From Ammopiptanthus mongolicus (taxonomy: Eukaryota; Streptophyta; Magnoliopsida; Fabales; Fabaceae): a DNA stretch of 64,000 nucleotides. The notes under the pieces were generated by a model, which was not told where the DNA came from, did no database searches, and saw nothing but the letters and a program-made list of their open reading frames with translations. Positions 1-12,309 of the stretch are shown here, one piece after another; within the stretch, counting starts at the first letter, position 1; each line of letters begins with the position of its first letter. The stretch covers positions 26,922,913 to 26,986,912 of the forward strand of contig CM077345.1 in assembly GCA_039655645.1 (NCBI GenBank), read 5' to 3'. A program made the translations under genes and the position numbers.

Positions 1-751
1 ACAATTGCAGTTTGGACCTAAATTGAGAGGCCGACTCATGAGAACAATTGTGTTACGGGTGTTACTACGGCCTATCGCTCGATGAAGGGTAGTAGGAATC
101 TTCAGAGTACATGAATTAGAAAGATGATATTGAAGTCTCATGCATTATTATAACTCATGATAGTGTTTGAGATGTTATATTGTGTTATATAAATAACTGT
201 ATTTATCTGTGGATATTTATACTGTTTGTTGCCTATGCGGCTATCGTGATAAACTTATTATATGAGTATCTCACCTTTGCCTGTACATGTTGGACACCTT
301 GTTGTGTTTTTGGAACACATGTACAGATATTGATCGTAGGTCCCCGCAGACATGTGAGGACTCAGATGACGGAACCTTTTGAAAGAACTGACTTTGGGGT
401 TGTATCCCAATGGCTACCTTTAGCCCGAACAGCTTAGGAGTCTATCTTTTTGACGCAGTCTTATATTATTTGCTGCATGAATGTTGACTAAGCCTTTATG
501 TCTGTAATATGATATATTAGACCGACTTTATGTCATGACTATATTACTATGGATCTTAAATATTGATCTGTGTTGAGAAGTTTATTTCCTTGTCTTGAAT
601 TGGATCACCTATGCATGCAGAAAAATTTTAGAACCGCATTTTCGAACTTACCTACTTAATTAAAGTATTTTCCGAAAGCAACCAGCGTTTTATTCTCTTG
701 ATATATTCCGCATTTGAGTTCAAGTACGTAGCACCCGAGGGGGGTGTTACA
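1..751 (+). repeat. 5' LTR of the Tekay element (3' part only)
   Basis: Aligns with 8215-8968 at the end of the 3' LTR and closes with the same GGGGTGTTACA terminus at 751. The first roughly 2.4 kb of this LTR lies upstream of the window. An 85-codon open frame at 180-437 has its counterpart at 8394-8651 only because both are LTR copies. Confidence 0.93.
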
Positions 752-755
752 TTAG

Positions 756-767
756 TGGTATCAGAGC
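756..767 (+). promoter_or_regulatory. Primer binding site, tRNA-iMet type
   Basis: TGGTATCAGAGC lies four bases after the LTR end. It is complementary to the 3' end of plant initiator methionine tRNA, the usual primer of this lineage for minus-strand cDNA synthesis. Confidence 0.93.
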
Positions 768-947
768 TGGTCGAGTCTTTCGGGAGTCCTTGGGGAATAG
801 GTCTGTTGTGTTTGTCTTGTGTGGCCTCTGTTTGAACTTTGTTTGAATTGTTTCTTTGTTGAAGCAATGTGTGTTGAGACACTATTGTTTGATACACACA
901 TTTATGTTTCCTTATTAAGGTATGATTGGTTTGCCTTGTAGGGAAAC

Positions 948-1975
948 ATGAATCTAAGAGGCGGTCGTGGTGGTGGTCACGGCACTGCTGACATCAATGC
1001 TGACGACAACATTAATCGGGCTATCCAGGCTATGGCTGATATGACGGCTGTTGTTGCTCAACAAACGGCTACGATGGCTCAACAGAATCAACAAAAAGCT
1101 GATCTTGCTGTTGGTGCCACAGGGTTAGTCGACTTTTGGAGTCATGATCCTCCGCAGTTTCACAGGGACTGTGACTCGGAAAAGGCTGACTTGTGGCTGC
1201 AAGAAATAGAGAAGATTTTTGCTGCCCCAAAGGAGTGAAGGTAGACTATGCCATGTTCCTGTTTCTGGGTGATGCAAAGTATTGGTGGGGAGGAACCAGA
1301 CAACTGCTATAAGCCAACAACCAAGAGATCACTTAGGGAGTATTTCGCACCAAGTTTTTGGACAAGTACTTTCCCCAGAGTGTCAGAACCGAGAAAGAGC
1401 AGGAATTTCTGAGGCTGCAGTAGAGAGACATGACTGTCGGGGAATATGCGGCGAAGTTTGAATTGCTCACCAAATATTCCCGCTTTTTCCAAGATCAACC
1501 CGACGAGGACTGGAAATGCGAGAGGTTTGAAGGCGGTCTGCGCTTCAAGATCAAGGAGTCAGTGTTACCCTTGGAAATCCATACCTTTCAAGCTCTGGTG
1601 GAGAAGTGCAGAAAAGTAGAAAAGATGAGAAGAGGGAGAGAGAACCAGTGTACTGCCAGTACCAGAACCAGAAAGGGAAGCATTCCCAGAAGAAGCCATA
1701 TTCCTGACCCCAAGGGAATGGTCAAAAAAACAATCTTATCGTCCTGTCGCTTCTGCTTATGGTGGAAGGAGTGGAAACGACCAGAACCAAGGCCAAGCTC
1801 GAAATGTTTCAAATGTGGGTAACACGGACACCCAACTGATAACTATGAGCTAAAAGGAGTTCTATGTTTCCAATGCGGGAAGATAGGACATTTCGCGAGG
1901 GAGTGCCCTACACCGAAACCCGAGCCAACTGTCAGCAATCTAAGGACTGCTAGACCAACAACGAGGGGGAGAGTG
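948..1975 (+). pseudogene. gag: Tekay gag (broken): capsid and first zinc knuckle
   Basis: The probable start is the ATG at 948, about 180 bases after the primer site. The first 97 codons (MNLRGGRGGGHG, then a run of A/Q-rich helix and LWLQEIEKIF) read like the gag start of Tekay-type elements. The frame is lost near 1238 and picks up at 1430 in another frame (MTVGEYAAKFELLTKYSRFF, the conserved capsid helix). At about 1865-1905 a CCHC zinc knuckle is legible (CFQCGKIGHFARECP), used in the family for RNA binding. At least two frameshifts and several stops separate the pieces. Gag function is family knowledge; breakage is seen directly. Confidence 0.85.
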
Positions 1976-2581
1976 TATAACATGAGTGGCACTGATGCTT
2001 CCAAATCTGATGATCTCATACAAGGTAGTTGCATCATAGTTGGTAATCTTCTAACTGTACTATTTGATTCGGGTGCGACACATTCGTTTATCTCCTTGAA
2101 TTGTGTGAGACTGTTAAACTTGCCTGTTTCTTCGGAAGAAGCCATATTCCTGACCCCAAGGGAATGGTCAAAAACAACAATCTTATCATCCTGTCACTTC
2201 TACTTATGGTGGAAGGAGTGGAAATGACCAGAACCAAGGCCAAGCCCGAAATGTTTCAAATGTGGGCAACACGGACACCCAACTGATAACTATGAGCTGA
2301 AAGGAGTTCTATGTTTCCAATGCGAGAAGATAGGACATTTCGCGAGGGAGTGCCCTACACCGAAACCCGAGCCGACTGTCAACAATGTAAGGACTGCTAG
2401 ACCAACAACGAGGGGGAGAGTGTATACCATGAGTGGCACTGATGCTTCCAAATATGATGATCTCATACAAGGTAGTTGCATCATAGCTGGTAATCTTCTA
2501 ACTGTACTATTTGATTCGGGTGCGACACATTCATTTATCTCCTTGAATTGTGTGAGACTGTTAAACTTGCCTGTTTCTTCG
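1689..2581 (+). repeat. Tandem duplication of the zinc-knuckle/protease segment (2 x 446 bp)
   Basis: Two head-to-tail copies, about 1689-2134 and 2135-2581, each start with GAAGAAGCCATATTCC and end in CCTGTTTCTTCG. Offsets between matching bases are 446 near the start and 447 near the end, so one base was gained or lost since duplication. Each copy carries one zinc knuckle and one protease DSGATHSF motif. The unit is not a multiple of three, so the reading frame changes at the junction. Confidence 0.92.
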
Positions 2582-2740
2582 CAGTCTTTTGATTTGATTG
2601 TCACTACTCCAACTGCTAAACCTGTTACTCTAAATACAGTATGTTTGAACTGTCCTATTATTGTTCATGATAAGAACTTTCTTGTTGACTTGATATGTTT
2701 GCCTTTGGCACAATTGGATGTGATCCTAGGCATGGATTAG
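1973..2740 (+). pseudogene. Tekay aspartic protease, present twice and ended by a stop
   Basis: The retroviral-type protease motif LFDSGATHSFISLNCV is seen at about 2066-2113 and again at about 2508-2560. The first copy runs into the duplicated upstream sequence after NLPVSS; only the second continues into the rest of the protease (AQLDVILGMD). A TAG follows at 2738-2740 where the family has tryptophan (GMDW), so it is a TGG to TAG change. Further family residues (LSSNHILLDR) are legible past it. Confidence 0.85.
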
Positions 2741-3546
2741 TTATCTTCCAACCATATCCTTTTAGACCGTGCACATAGAACCTTAGTTTTTCCTGACCCT
2801 GAGATTTCAGGATTTTTAACTGCCAACCAAGTAAGAGCTTCTTTGTAAGAAGGAGCTCAGGGATACATGCTTCTATCCTGTTTAGAAATCGAGAGGGACG
2901 TTGTCTTGAGCGATGTGCCGGTTATGAAAGATTTTTTGGAAGTTTTTCCCAAGGACGTTCCAGGTTTGCTACCTGTGAGAGACATCGAGTTTGCGATCGA
3001 CTTAGTTCTAGGATCCGGTCCGATTTCTATAGCTCCATATAGGATGTCAGCTACGGAGTTAGCTGAGCTAAAGACTCAACTAGAGGATCTGATGTCCAAG
3101 AGGTTTGTGAGGCCAAGTGTGTCTCCATGGGGAGCACCAATGTTATTGGTGAAAAAGACGGATAAAGTTCAAGACTCTGTGTGGATTATAGTCAACTCAA
3201 CAAGATAACGATCAAGAACAAGTATCCTCTACCCCACATAGATGACTTGATGGATCAACTTGAGGGAGCCGTTGTCTTTTCAAAGATTGATCTGAGATCC
3301 GGTTATCACGAGATTAAAGTAAAGAACGAGGACGTACCTAAGACTAAACTCAGGACGTGTTATGGTCACTATGAGTACCTCGTAATGCCTTTTGGGGTGA
3401 CGAACGCGCCTGCTATCTTCATGGACTACATGAACCGGATTTTCCATTTGTTTCTGGATCAGGTCGTCGTCGTGTTCATCGACGATATTCTTATCTACTC
3501 TAAGAATCCCGAGGAGCATGAGGAACACCTGCGAAAAGTTTTGTAG
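2741..3546 (+). pseudogene. Tekay reverse transcriptase
   Basis: Reverse transcriptase domain split over two frames. 2867-3208 holds the N-terminal approach (LEVFPKDVPGLLPVRDIEF) and the fingers (SPWGAPMLLVKKTD). Near 3180 the frame shifts and continues as VDYSQLNKITIKNKYPLPHI-like sequence, FSKIDLRSGYHEIKV and the catalytic VVFIDDILIYS box at about 3473-3500 (FIDD, aspartates present). A TAG at 3544-3546 ends the frame. The domain copies element RNA into DNA in the virus-like particle; this copy is broken by at least one frameshift and two stops. Confidence 0.9.
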
Positions 3547-4686
3547 ATCCTTCACAAGGAGAAGTTGTACGCAAAGCTGCCCAAGTGCGATTTTTGACTA
3601 GATGAAGTCAAATTCTTAGGACACGTGATTACGAAGGAAGGAATTGTCGTCGATCCTACAAAAGTAGAAGCAGTACTTCTATGGGAGAGACCTAAGACCG
3701 TGACAAAAATCCGCAGTTTCGTTGGACTGGCTAGTTACTACAGAAGGTTCTTCGAAGGATTTTCGAAGATTGTTGTGCCGTTGACTCAACTTACGAGGAA
3801 GGACCAACCGTTCACGTGGACTAACAAATGTGAGAAAATTTTTCAGACGATAAAGGAATGTTTGACAACCTCGCCAGTGTTAGTGTTACCTAAACCAGAC
3901 GAACCTTACGAAGTGTACTGTGATGCCTCGCATAAGGGATTAGGATGTGTACTTATGCAACATCGGAAGGTTGTAGCATATGCTTCGCGCCAGTTTAAGA
4001 CTCATGAGAAGAATTATCCGACGCACGACCTAGAGCTAGCTACTGTGGTTTTTGCATTGAAGATCTGGAGACACTACTTGTATGGATCTAAGTTTGATGT
4101 CTTCAGCGATCACAAAAGTTTGAAGTGCCTGTTCGATCAGAAGGAACTTAACATGAGGCAGATACGTTGGATGGAGTTTCTTAAGGACTACGACTTGACT
4201 TTGCTATACTACCTTGGGAAAGCAAATGTCGTTGCAGACGCTCTGGGTCGGAAGACCCTTCATATCTCTGCAATGATGGTTAAGGAGTTAGAATTTATAG
4301 AACAGTTTCGTGATCTCAATCTAGCTGTGGAAATGAACCACGAGAAGATTTGCTTGGGAATGATCAAGGTATCTAGTGGACTGATGGAGTCGATCCATAA
4401 ACAACAAGCAACTGATGGTATCTTGAGATGCAATGGATGGGTTTGTGTACCTAGCAACCCAGAGATGAGGAGAATGATTCTAGAAGAAGGACACAAGAGC
4501 AAGCTGAGCATTCACCCTGGAGCAACCAAAATGTACCAAGATCTGAAACAGAAGTTTTGGTGGCTTGGAATGAAGAAGCAATTGGCTGATTATGCAGCAT
4601 CATGTTTGACCTGTCAGAAAGCAAAGGTAGAACTTCAACGACCTGGAGCAATGCTTCAATCCTTGGATTTACCCGAATGGAAATGA
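3547..4686 (+). pseudogene. Tekay RNase H and integrase zinc-binding domain
   Basis: After two stops (3544 and about 3598) one frame stays open from 3625 to 4686 for 353 codons. It covers the RT connection (VGLASYYRRFFEGFSKI), the RNase H domain (VYCDASHKGLGCVLMQ, DHKSLKCLF, ADALGRK) and the N-terminal HHCC zinc-binding part of integrase (HPGATKMYQDLKQKFWW, CLTCQKAK). The catalytic aspartates of RNase H can be read. The frame stops at TGA 4684-4686, just before the integrase core. Confidence 0.9.
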
Positions 4687-5217
4687 GAGAGCATCTCAAT
4701 GGATTTCGTGATAGGATTACCGAGGACTTCTAGGAGTTTTGATTCGATTTAGGTGATCGTTAATAGGTTAACGAAGTCAGCACACTTCTTACCTTTTTAA
4801 GATCAACTACTCAGTAGAGAAGTTAACTGAGCTGTATATTAGAGAAGTAATCAGACTACATGGAGTGCCGTCAAGCATAGTCTCTGATAGAGACTCAAAG
4901 TTTACATCACGTTTTTGGCAAAGTCTACATCAAGCTTTAGGAGCGAAGCTGAGGCTGAGTTCAGCTTATCATCCTCAAACTGATGATAGACAGAAAGAAC
5001 GATACAATCTTTGGAAGATTTGCTGAGAGCCTGTGTTCTAGACCATGGTGGAAGTTGGGATGATCTTTTACCTCTTATCGAATTCACCTACAACAACAGC
5101 TATCATTCTAGCATAGGGATGGCATCCTATGAAGCCGTGTATGGACGAAAGTGCCAGACACCGTTGTGTTGGTACCAGGATGGAGAAAATATGACTGTAG
5201 GCCCCGAAATTGTATAA
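4687..5217 (+). pseudogene. Tekay integrase catalytic core (frameshifted)
   Basis: The DDE core is legible in pieces: SMDFVIGLPR just after 4690, a stop near 4750, then VSDRDSKFTSRFWQSLHQA near 4885-4940 and AYHPQTDD near 4965. 5011-5217 reads LLRACVLDHGGSWDDLLPLI and YNNSYHSSIGMASYEAVYGR, the typical end of the core. Frame changes and a TAA at 5215 show that it is dead. Its normal job is joining element cDNA to host DNA. Confidence 0.85.
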
Positions 5218-5784
5218 CAAACAACGAAAAAGATCAAGCAAATCCGTGAAAAGATGAAGACGGCACAGAGCAGACAAAAGAGCTACTCAGATAAACGAAG
5301 ACGACCCCTCGAGTTTCAAGAAAGTGAACACATGTTCTTGAGAGTCACGCCTACGACTGGGGTAGGTAGAGCTATTAAGTCCAGAAAACTCACTCCCAAA
5401 TTCATTCGACCCTACCAAATTCTTCGACGTATTGGTCCAGTAGCATACCAGATTGCCTTACCACCTTTTCTATCCAACATTCATAGTGTTTTCCATGTCT
5501 CACAACTTCGGAAGTATGTTCCTGATTCGTCTCATGTAATCGAAGCTGATATAGTACATTTACAAGAAAACTTGTCATATGAGACATCGCCTGTGCGAAT
5601 CGACGATAAGAGGAGCAAGCAACTCAGGGGAAAACAAGTTCCCTCAGTCAAAGTCGTTTGGAATGAAGCAACTGGAGACATGACGTGGGAGCTCGAGGAC
5701 AAGATGAGATTATATTATCCCAATCTTTTTCAAGGTACGAAATTTCGAGGACGAATTTTTTTTTTTACAAGGGTAATAATGTAA
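5218..5784 (+). pseudogene. Tekay integrase C-terminus with chromodomain-like tail
   Basis: An open stretch of 176 codons from 5254. It starts with the helix that precedes the GPY/F module (QSRQKSYSDKRRRPLEF), followed by KLTPKFIRPYQILRRIGPVAYQIALP (GPY/F module), the SNIHSVFHVSQLRKYVPD linker and a chromodomain-like tail with KVVWNEATGDMTWELE. In chromoviruses this tail is thought to steer insertion to heterochromatin. The ORF runs into the T-tract and the LTR boundary. Confidence 0.85.
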
Positions 5785-8700
5785 CACCCCGATTTTCAAG
5801 TTTTTCCTAATTAAACAGTATTTATGAACTTGTATTTTATTCATGGTCTTAGAAAATGAAATAAAATATTCCGAGACCATAGACATGCTCAACGATATCA
5901 TAGGAAGCTACGATTAAATTTTGAGCTGAAAACTCAGACGGAGCCCGGTCTGCGTTTTTACACTGACAGTATAATTTTACTGCTCAGGAGACCTCAGATG
6001 GACCCGTGAACGAAACATTAAGTCTGAGGATTTAATTTCCTCTGTTTTTGTTAAATTTCAAAAAAAAATCACTTCCTGACTTTTTTTCGAGCGAAATCCT
6101 TAATCGGGTGACGAACTGAGCCACATATGGACTTACCGGGACTCGCTAATAGATGATCTTGATGTCACATCATATCAAATCACTAGGGAGGACATGCCAG
6201 AGTCATCATGACGTTTGGAACTATCGGGATGCAAAATGACCAAAATACCCCCAGCCTTTTTCACTTTTACCATTTTACCCTTGAAGGAAATGACCATTTT
6301 GCCCTTAAGTGACTTGTTTTAAGGCTGGTTAGCCCCATTCCCAGCCCTCATTCATGCAAGATCAGCCCCTTCATAGGACCAAAACACTTCATCTTCTTCC
6401 TTCAACCAAAACTCCATTTTCTTCTTCAGTAAAACTTGAAACCTTGTAAGAAAAGCTTGAATCTTTGATCAATCTTCATCCTTTCTTTGGTAAGATCACT
6501 TTTAGGATCTCTTAGCTTCATGAATCTCTTCCTATCTCAAGATCAAAGATTCATGAATCTCTTCCTATCCCAAGATCAAATCTTGTTTTCAGGAAAATCA
6601 AGTTTATGATCCAAAAATTCATAGGAAATTGTAGAAAAATCCTTTTAATGGGAAACCAATTTCTTTGATCTCACTTCATCATCCTCTACCTAAACCCAAG
6701 AGCATATGATCAAGCTCTCATCCTAGCCTATTTTCCCCAAAGTGGCCGAACCCTAGCAATGATGATGAATAGTGTTTTTGTTCAAATTTTTGATTTCTAA
6801 CTCTTGATTCCATCCTTACCTTTCCTATTGTCTTTGAATCCAAGTGATGGAAAAACCAAATCATTTTCTAACCCCTTGTTCACTTCATGGCCGAGACCTT
6901 TAGGCATGAAGAACTTTGAGTTTTGTTTCATATTTTTGAGTAATAGGACTTGTGTTAGTGTTAACCAAGCTTATAAACCAACAATCCAAAAGTTTGGAAC
7001 CAAATGTGATCCCTAACCCTTTTTACCAAAAGTGGCCGAACCTTGGACCTTCTTGCGAAATAAAATTTTTGTTTTGATGTTGTTTTCTTGTGTTGATTGT
7101 TGTTGAGAATTGAATTGTATTTGATTGTTTTCGGCGACGCGGACGAAACCGGAGCCGGAGCCGAGAATCGTTCGAGTTTTGATTAAGGGACTTAGAGAGG
7201 TAAAGGGAGGTATTTCATTTGAGTTTGGTAGCTTCATAGTGCTTAATTGCTATATGTGATGTGATGGTTTTGATTGATGATTTGGAGATGTGTTTGAATA
7301 AGATATGAAGTTGTTTTACTTAATGAAATATACTTGTGTACTTGTTGATGATTTGTGGCATGGATGCCTTTGATGAATATTATTGTGATACTACACTGTT
7401 TTGATATATATATATATATATATATCCTGAATGATCATAGGATTGGATATGTCTCGACAAATAATTAAAATACTCGAAAACCGAAATCAAAGTTTTGAAA
7501 AACGAGTTTAGAAATCAAAAAGGTGTTTTTGGGAAAACGTGTTGCTTTTCAAGAAAAGTTATCCTTCCTTTTGAAAATGTTGTGTTCTTTTGAAAAGGAA
7601 AAAGTGGTTTTGAAGAAAGTTTCACAAAGTGAGTTTTGTTTTAGAAAAACGTTTTAAAAAGACGTGGAACCTTTAGAAAATGGTTTTGTTCACGAAAAAG
7701 TGTTTTCCCCGGAAAATGATTTTCTTTGAAGAGAAATGTCTTATTTCAAGAAAATGAAATTGAGTTTTGATTTCCCAAGTTGTTTTGAAAAGAAAAACAA
7801 GGAACCGTTGAGATGAATGCAAACCTAGTGACCGAGACGTCGGACTAGTGTTTTGTGGATTGAGCACTCGGACTTTGTGTCCTGTGTTTTGATTTGAACG
7901 GGCTTAATGTCCTTTAAAACGAGTCGTGGGCTATATGCCTCGACAGATGAAAGAATTAATGAAAAATAAAACTGAAAATTTTTGTGTACATGCATGAACC
8001 GGTAAACGTGCCGTTTGAAAACGAGCTACAACTTATGTAGTTGAGAATTCAGCCAGTTAAGACCACTGGATTTATAGGAGCATTCTGTGTTCGAAACTCC
8101 ACAAGTGGCCGGTGGCATTGCGACACCGTGCCGTGGTAAATCAGTTGCCAAACACGAATAAACTCAATCAGAGACTGGACTATTCAGGATATGGTTATGA
8201 CATGGTACCCAGGAACAATTGCAGTTCGGACCTAAATTGAGAGGCCGACTCATGAGAACAATTATGTTACGGGTGTTACTACGGCCTATCGCTCGATAAA
8301 AGGTAGTAGGAATCTCCGAAGTATATGAATTAGAAAGATGATATTGAAGTCTCATGCATTATTATAACTCATGATAGTGTTTGAGATGTTATATTGTGTT
8401 ATATAAATAACTGTATTTATCTGTGGATGTTTATACTGTTTGTCGCCTATGCGGCTATCGTGATAAACTTATTATATGAGTACCTCACCTTTGCCTGTAC
8501 ATGTTGGATACCTTGTTGTGTTTTTGGAACACATGTACCGATGTTGATTGTAGGTCCCCGCAGACATGTGAGGACTCGGATGACGGGACCTTTTGAAGGA
8601 ACTGACTTTGGGGTTGTATCCCAACGGCTACCTTTAGTCCAAACAGCTTAGGAGTCTATCTTTTTTATGCAGTCTTATATTATTTGCTGCACGAATGTTG

Positions 8701-8968
8701 ACTAAGTCTTTATGTCTGTAATATGATGATATATTAGACCGACTTTATGTCATGACTATATTACTATGGATCTTAAATATTGATGTGTGTTGAGAAGTTT
8801 GTTTCCGTGTCTTGAATTGGATCACTTATGCATGCAGAAAATTTTTGGAACCGCGTTTTTGAACGTAGCTACTTAATTAAAGTATTTTTCGAAAGCAACC
8901 AGCATTTTATTCTCTTGATATATTCTGCATTTGAGTTCGAGTACGTAGCACTCGAGGGGGGTGTTACA
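5780..8968 (+). repeat. 3' LTR of the Tekay element, 3.19 kb
   Basis: Begins TGTAACACCCC after a short degenerate purine stretch and ends GGGGTGTTACA at 8968. The terminal 754 bases match the 5' LTR. It contains no domain-bearing ORF; 5900-8200 is non-coding with many degenerate TTTTGAAAA runs (7480-7800), a (TA)n tract near 7400-7424 and a 30-odd-base direct duplication (TTCATGAATCTCTTCCTATC) at about 6519-6580. Confidence 0.92.
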
Positions 8969-10905
8969 ATGTGCGCTCTAAGTCCAGATGAATTCCAGAA
9001 GATTCACGCATGTGAATCAGTAAAACAAATCTAGGATACCTTGTTAAATCTCCATGAGGGGACTACCAAGGTAAAAGACTCAAATATTATCATTCTGGTT
9101 GGCCAGTATGAAATGTTCACTATGGCTGAAGTAAAGTCCATTCTGGATATGATGGGTCATTTTCAGACGATCACCAACAACTTAAAGTCCCTTGGGAAAG
9201 TTTATACTACCAAGGAGAATGTCACTAAAATCCTTAAGAGTTTGCCTAAGGAATGGAGACCATTTGTTACTGCAATCACCCAGGTCAAAGATATTTCTAC
9301 TTTGACCTTGGATCATCAAGTGGGAACGCTGCAATTTCATGAACAGGAGCTGCATCTTGATAATCCTGGAAAGAAAAACAAAGGGATGGCCTTAAAAGCT
9401 CAAAAATCCAACAGCTCAAAGGCTTTAAAAGCTGATGAGTCAAGCGATGATGGTGATCAAACTGATAATGAAGCATCAGACGATGACGAGCTATCATTTA
9501 TCTCCAGAAAAATTCAGAATATGTGGCGAAATAAAAATGGTTTGAAAAGAAGGTCATTTCAGAAGAAAAACTTCAAGGACCATGCTGAGTCCAATGACAA
9601 AGGTCAGATGGTCTGTTTAGAGTGCAACAAACCAGGCCACTTCAAAGCTGACTATCCTATGTTAAAGGATAAGAATAAGTTCTTCAAAAAGAAGAAGAAG
9701 AACTTCATGGCAACCTTGGAAGATCTTGATTCCTTTGAGAAATAAAAAGAAGCAAATGAGGAAGCTAACCTCTGTCTATGGTCCAATACTCAAACTGAAG
9801 ACTCTTCGGACGATGAACAACTTGTTGTTCCTGAAGAGAGAACTCAGGAAGTTACTCCTGTAAGAGGCTAGAATGTTCCACTCATTTTCAATAGAAAGGA
9901 TTATCCTTACTAGAGATCCATGCTTCAAATCTACGTTCAAGCTCAAGACTTTGAGTTATGGAATGTATTCATTGATGGAGATCATAGTCCAATGATAATT
10001 TTTTAAGACGGCTCAACAGCATCTAAACCCAAAGCTGATTGGAGGGACAAAGATGTTAGAAGGTACTCTCTAAATGCTCGTGCCAACTGGTGTCTCATCA
10101 ATGCCTTAGATAGACCAAGGTTGGAGATGGTCTTGCAGTTTCAAACTGCTAAGGAGAAACTGGACACCTTAAATCTTCTATTTGGACCAAGGAGTCCTCA
10201 TGCATCAAACATCTGCCTAATGGCAAACACTTCATCAGACGATGAATCTTAGGAAGATGAGGTATCTATTTTTGACTCTCTTTAAGAAGCATATGATGAA
10301 CTGATGAATGATTCCTCCTTACTTCATCATCAATATATTATGCTTAAAAGAAAGTTCTCTAAAATAAACAAAGAGCTGGAAGACACCAGCAAACAAAATA
10401 AGCTGCTTATTGAAGAAAACAATAAGCTGAAAGCTGAGAATATCAGTCTAACTGATAAACTCACCTCTAAGTCCAGTGAACCTCACGAGGTTACCAGACT
10501 CAAACAAGAGTTATCTGACCTAACCAAAAGCGTATCAAAGCTTGTTGGGGGATCAGAGAAGCTAAACTTGGTATTGAGGTACTCGAGATCTCCACACGAT
10601 AAGTCTGACTTAGGCTATGACTCTGAGAAACAAGAAGCTTCTCACAAAATATCAAGACCCAACCATTATCATAAGATTTCCAATTTTCATAAAAATAAAA
10701 AAGAAACAAAATAGCATGCATCTCATGTTTATTGCAACTTATGTGGGAAAAACGGTCACGCTTTCTCAAAATGCATACACAAAAAGAAAAACATTATGCA
10801 TGAATGAAGACCATAGACTAACCAAAAAGGACCTAAGTCTATCTAGGTACTTAAAAACATGATAATCCCTGTTGCAGATTTGCTTAGCAACACAAAGAAA
10901 ACCCC
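8969..10905 (+). pseudogene. gag: SIRE-type gag, 5' part removed by the Tekay insertion
   Basis: Coding resumes directly after the gypsy LTR (CALSPDEFQKIHACESVK). A TAG at 9032-9034 replaces the tryptophan of the family's W-D-T-L motif; the frame then stays open from 9041 to 9745. The first zinc knuckle (9614-9655) reads CLECNKPGHFKADY: its last cysteine is tyrosine, so zinc binding should fail. Downstream, acidic and coiled-coil sequence (10304-10714, ELEDTSKQNKLLIEENNKLK) leads to a second, intact CCHC knuckle at 10733-10774 (CNLCGKNGHAFSKC). Stops and frameshifts occur near 9746, 9868, 10005, 10250 and 10712. Confidence 0.85.
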
Positions 10906-12298
10906 AATCCTGGTACTTGGATAGTGGATGCTCACGCACATGACGGGAGAAAAGTCTATGTTCCAAGACCTGCGTGAAAAGACTGGAGGATGGGTCACCT
11001 TTGAGGCAACCAAAAAGGAAAGATAGTTGGAACAGGTAAGATTGGTAAGCATCATTTCCCAACTATTGATAATGTTCTGTTAGTTCAAGGGTTAAAACAT
11101 AACTTACTTAGCATAAGTCGCTTATGTGATAATGGGTCTGATGTTTCCTTCAATAAAGGTGAGTGTATAGTCAAGAACCCTGATAGGTCCATCTTATTCA
11201 CTGCCAAGAGGAAAAACAATCTGCACAAGATTAACTTGGGGGAACTCTCAAATCAGAGTGTATCTTTCCTAGTGTCTGTTGAAGATGAGCGATGGATCTA
11301 GCACAAAAGACTTGTCATGCAAGTCTGAGATTAATCTCAAGACTGAACAAGCATAACCTCGTAAGAGGTCTACCAAAGATTGTGTAAAGAACGGACGCTC
11401 TCTGTGATGCATGCCAAAAATGAAAATAGTTAAGAACTCTTTTGAGTCCAAGAACATTATTAGTACTTCAAGGCCACTAGAGCTATTGCATCTTGATTTG
11501 TTTGGTCCAACAAGGACTGCTTCTGTCAGTGGTAAGAAATATAGGCATGTCATAGTAGATGACTACATAAGATGGACATGGTTTAAGTTCCTTGCTCACA
11601 AGGATGAGTCTATCAAGGTCTTCACTATATTCTGTAAGCGTGTCCAAAATGAAAAAGGCATATGTATAAGCTCAATCAGAAGTGATCATGGAGGCGAATT
11701 TGAAAATTAGCTTTTCCAAAGGTGTTGTGATGAAAGTGGTATTCATCACAATTTCTCTGCTCCTAGAACACCATAACAGAATGATGTTGTTGAGAGAAAG
11801 AATCGATCTAGTCAAGAGATGGCTAGGGCAATGCTCAGTGATAATTCTATTTCCAAACACTTCTGGGCTGAAGTTGTAAATACTTCCTGCTACATTCAAA
11901 GCAGAATATACATAAGACCTATCCTGAATAAGACTCCTAATGAATTGTGGAAAGGACGCAAACCCAACATTTTTTATTTCCACCCTTTCGGATGTCAATG
12001 TTTTATTTTGAATACTAAGGATCAACTTGGTAAGTTTGATGCCATAGTAGATAATGGGATATTGTTAGGATACTCTGAAATGTCTAAAGCTTTTAGAGTT
12101 TATAACTCTAGGATTTTAATTGTTGAGGAATCCATCCATGTCAAGTTTGATGACAAACAACCTGATAAGAGATTATCAGAGCTATATGAATCTTTTGCAG
12201 ATATGAATCTAAATGATGTAGATGATCGTCCAATGATCAAAGAAGATGGAGCATCAGATGCAACTCAAAATGCATTAGCGACATCAACATCTCAGTAA
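10906..12298 (+). pseudogene. SIRE-type protease and integrase
   Basis: Protease motif YLDSGCSRHMTG lies at about 10914-10950, split by a frame change. The segment before integrase (LLSISRLCDNGSDVSFN) follows near 11110. The integrase core is seen at 11411-11710 (LHLDLFGPTRTASVSGKKY, VDDYIRWTWFKFL, SIRSDHGGEFEN); the C-terminal part at 11819-12298 includes NKTPNELWKGRKPN and FHPFGCQCFILN. At least four frame breaks are visible. In an active copy the protease cuts the polyprotein and integrase inserts the cDNA. Confidence 0.85.
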
Positions 12299-12309
12299 GT
12301 TGCTAACAC

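Larger units (their letters stand above)
1..8968 (+). mobile_element. Ty3/gypsy Tekay-type chromovirus, 5' end cut by window edge
   Basis: LTR retrotransposon in the order LTR, primer binding site, gag, protease, RT, RNase H, integrase with C-terminal chromodomain-like segment, LTR. Positions 1-751 match 8215-8968 base for base apart from roughly 5% differences judged by eye, so the two are LTR copies. The 3' LTR opens TGTAACACCCC and closes GGGGTGTTACA. The pol order with integrase last, the VFHVSQLRKYVPD segment and a tail ending WELEDKMRLYYPNLF are typical of the Tekay/Del chromoviruses. The coding region has many stops and frameshifts, so the element cannot act by itself. It sits inside the gag of a copia element that resumes at 8969; the target-site duplication cannot be checked because the left end is outside the window. 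Confidence 0.93.

Noticed and set aside
180..437. 85-codon ORF present again at 8394-8651, apparently conserved
   Set aside because: The two are LTR copies of one element and so identical by descent; no domain, and the stop and codon pattern give no sign of coding.
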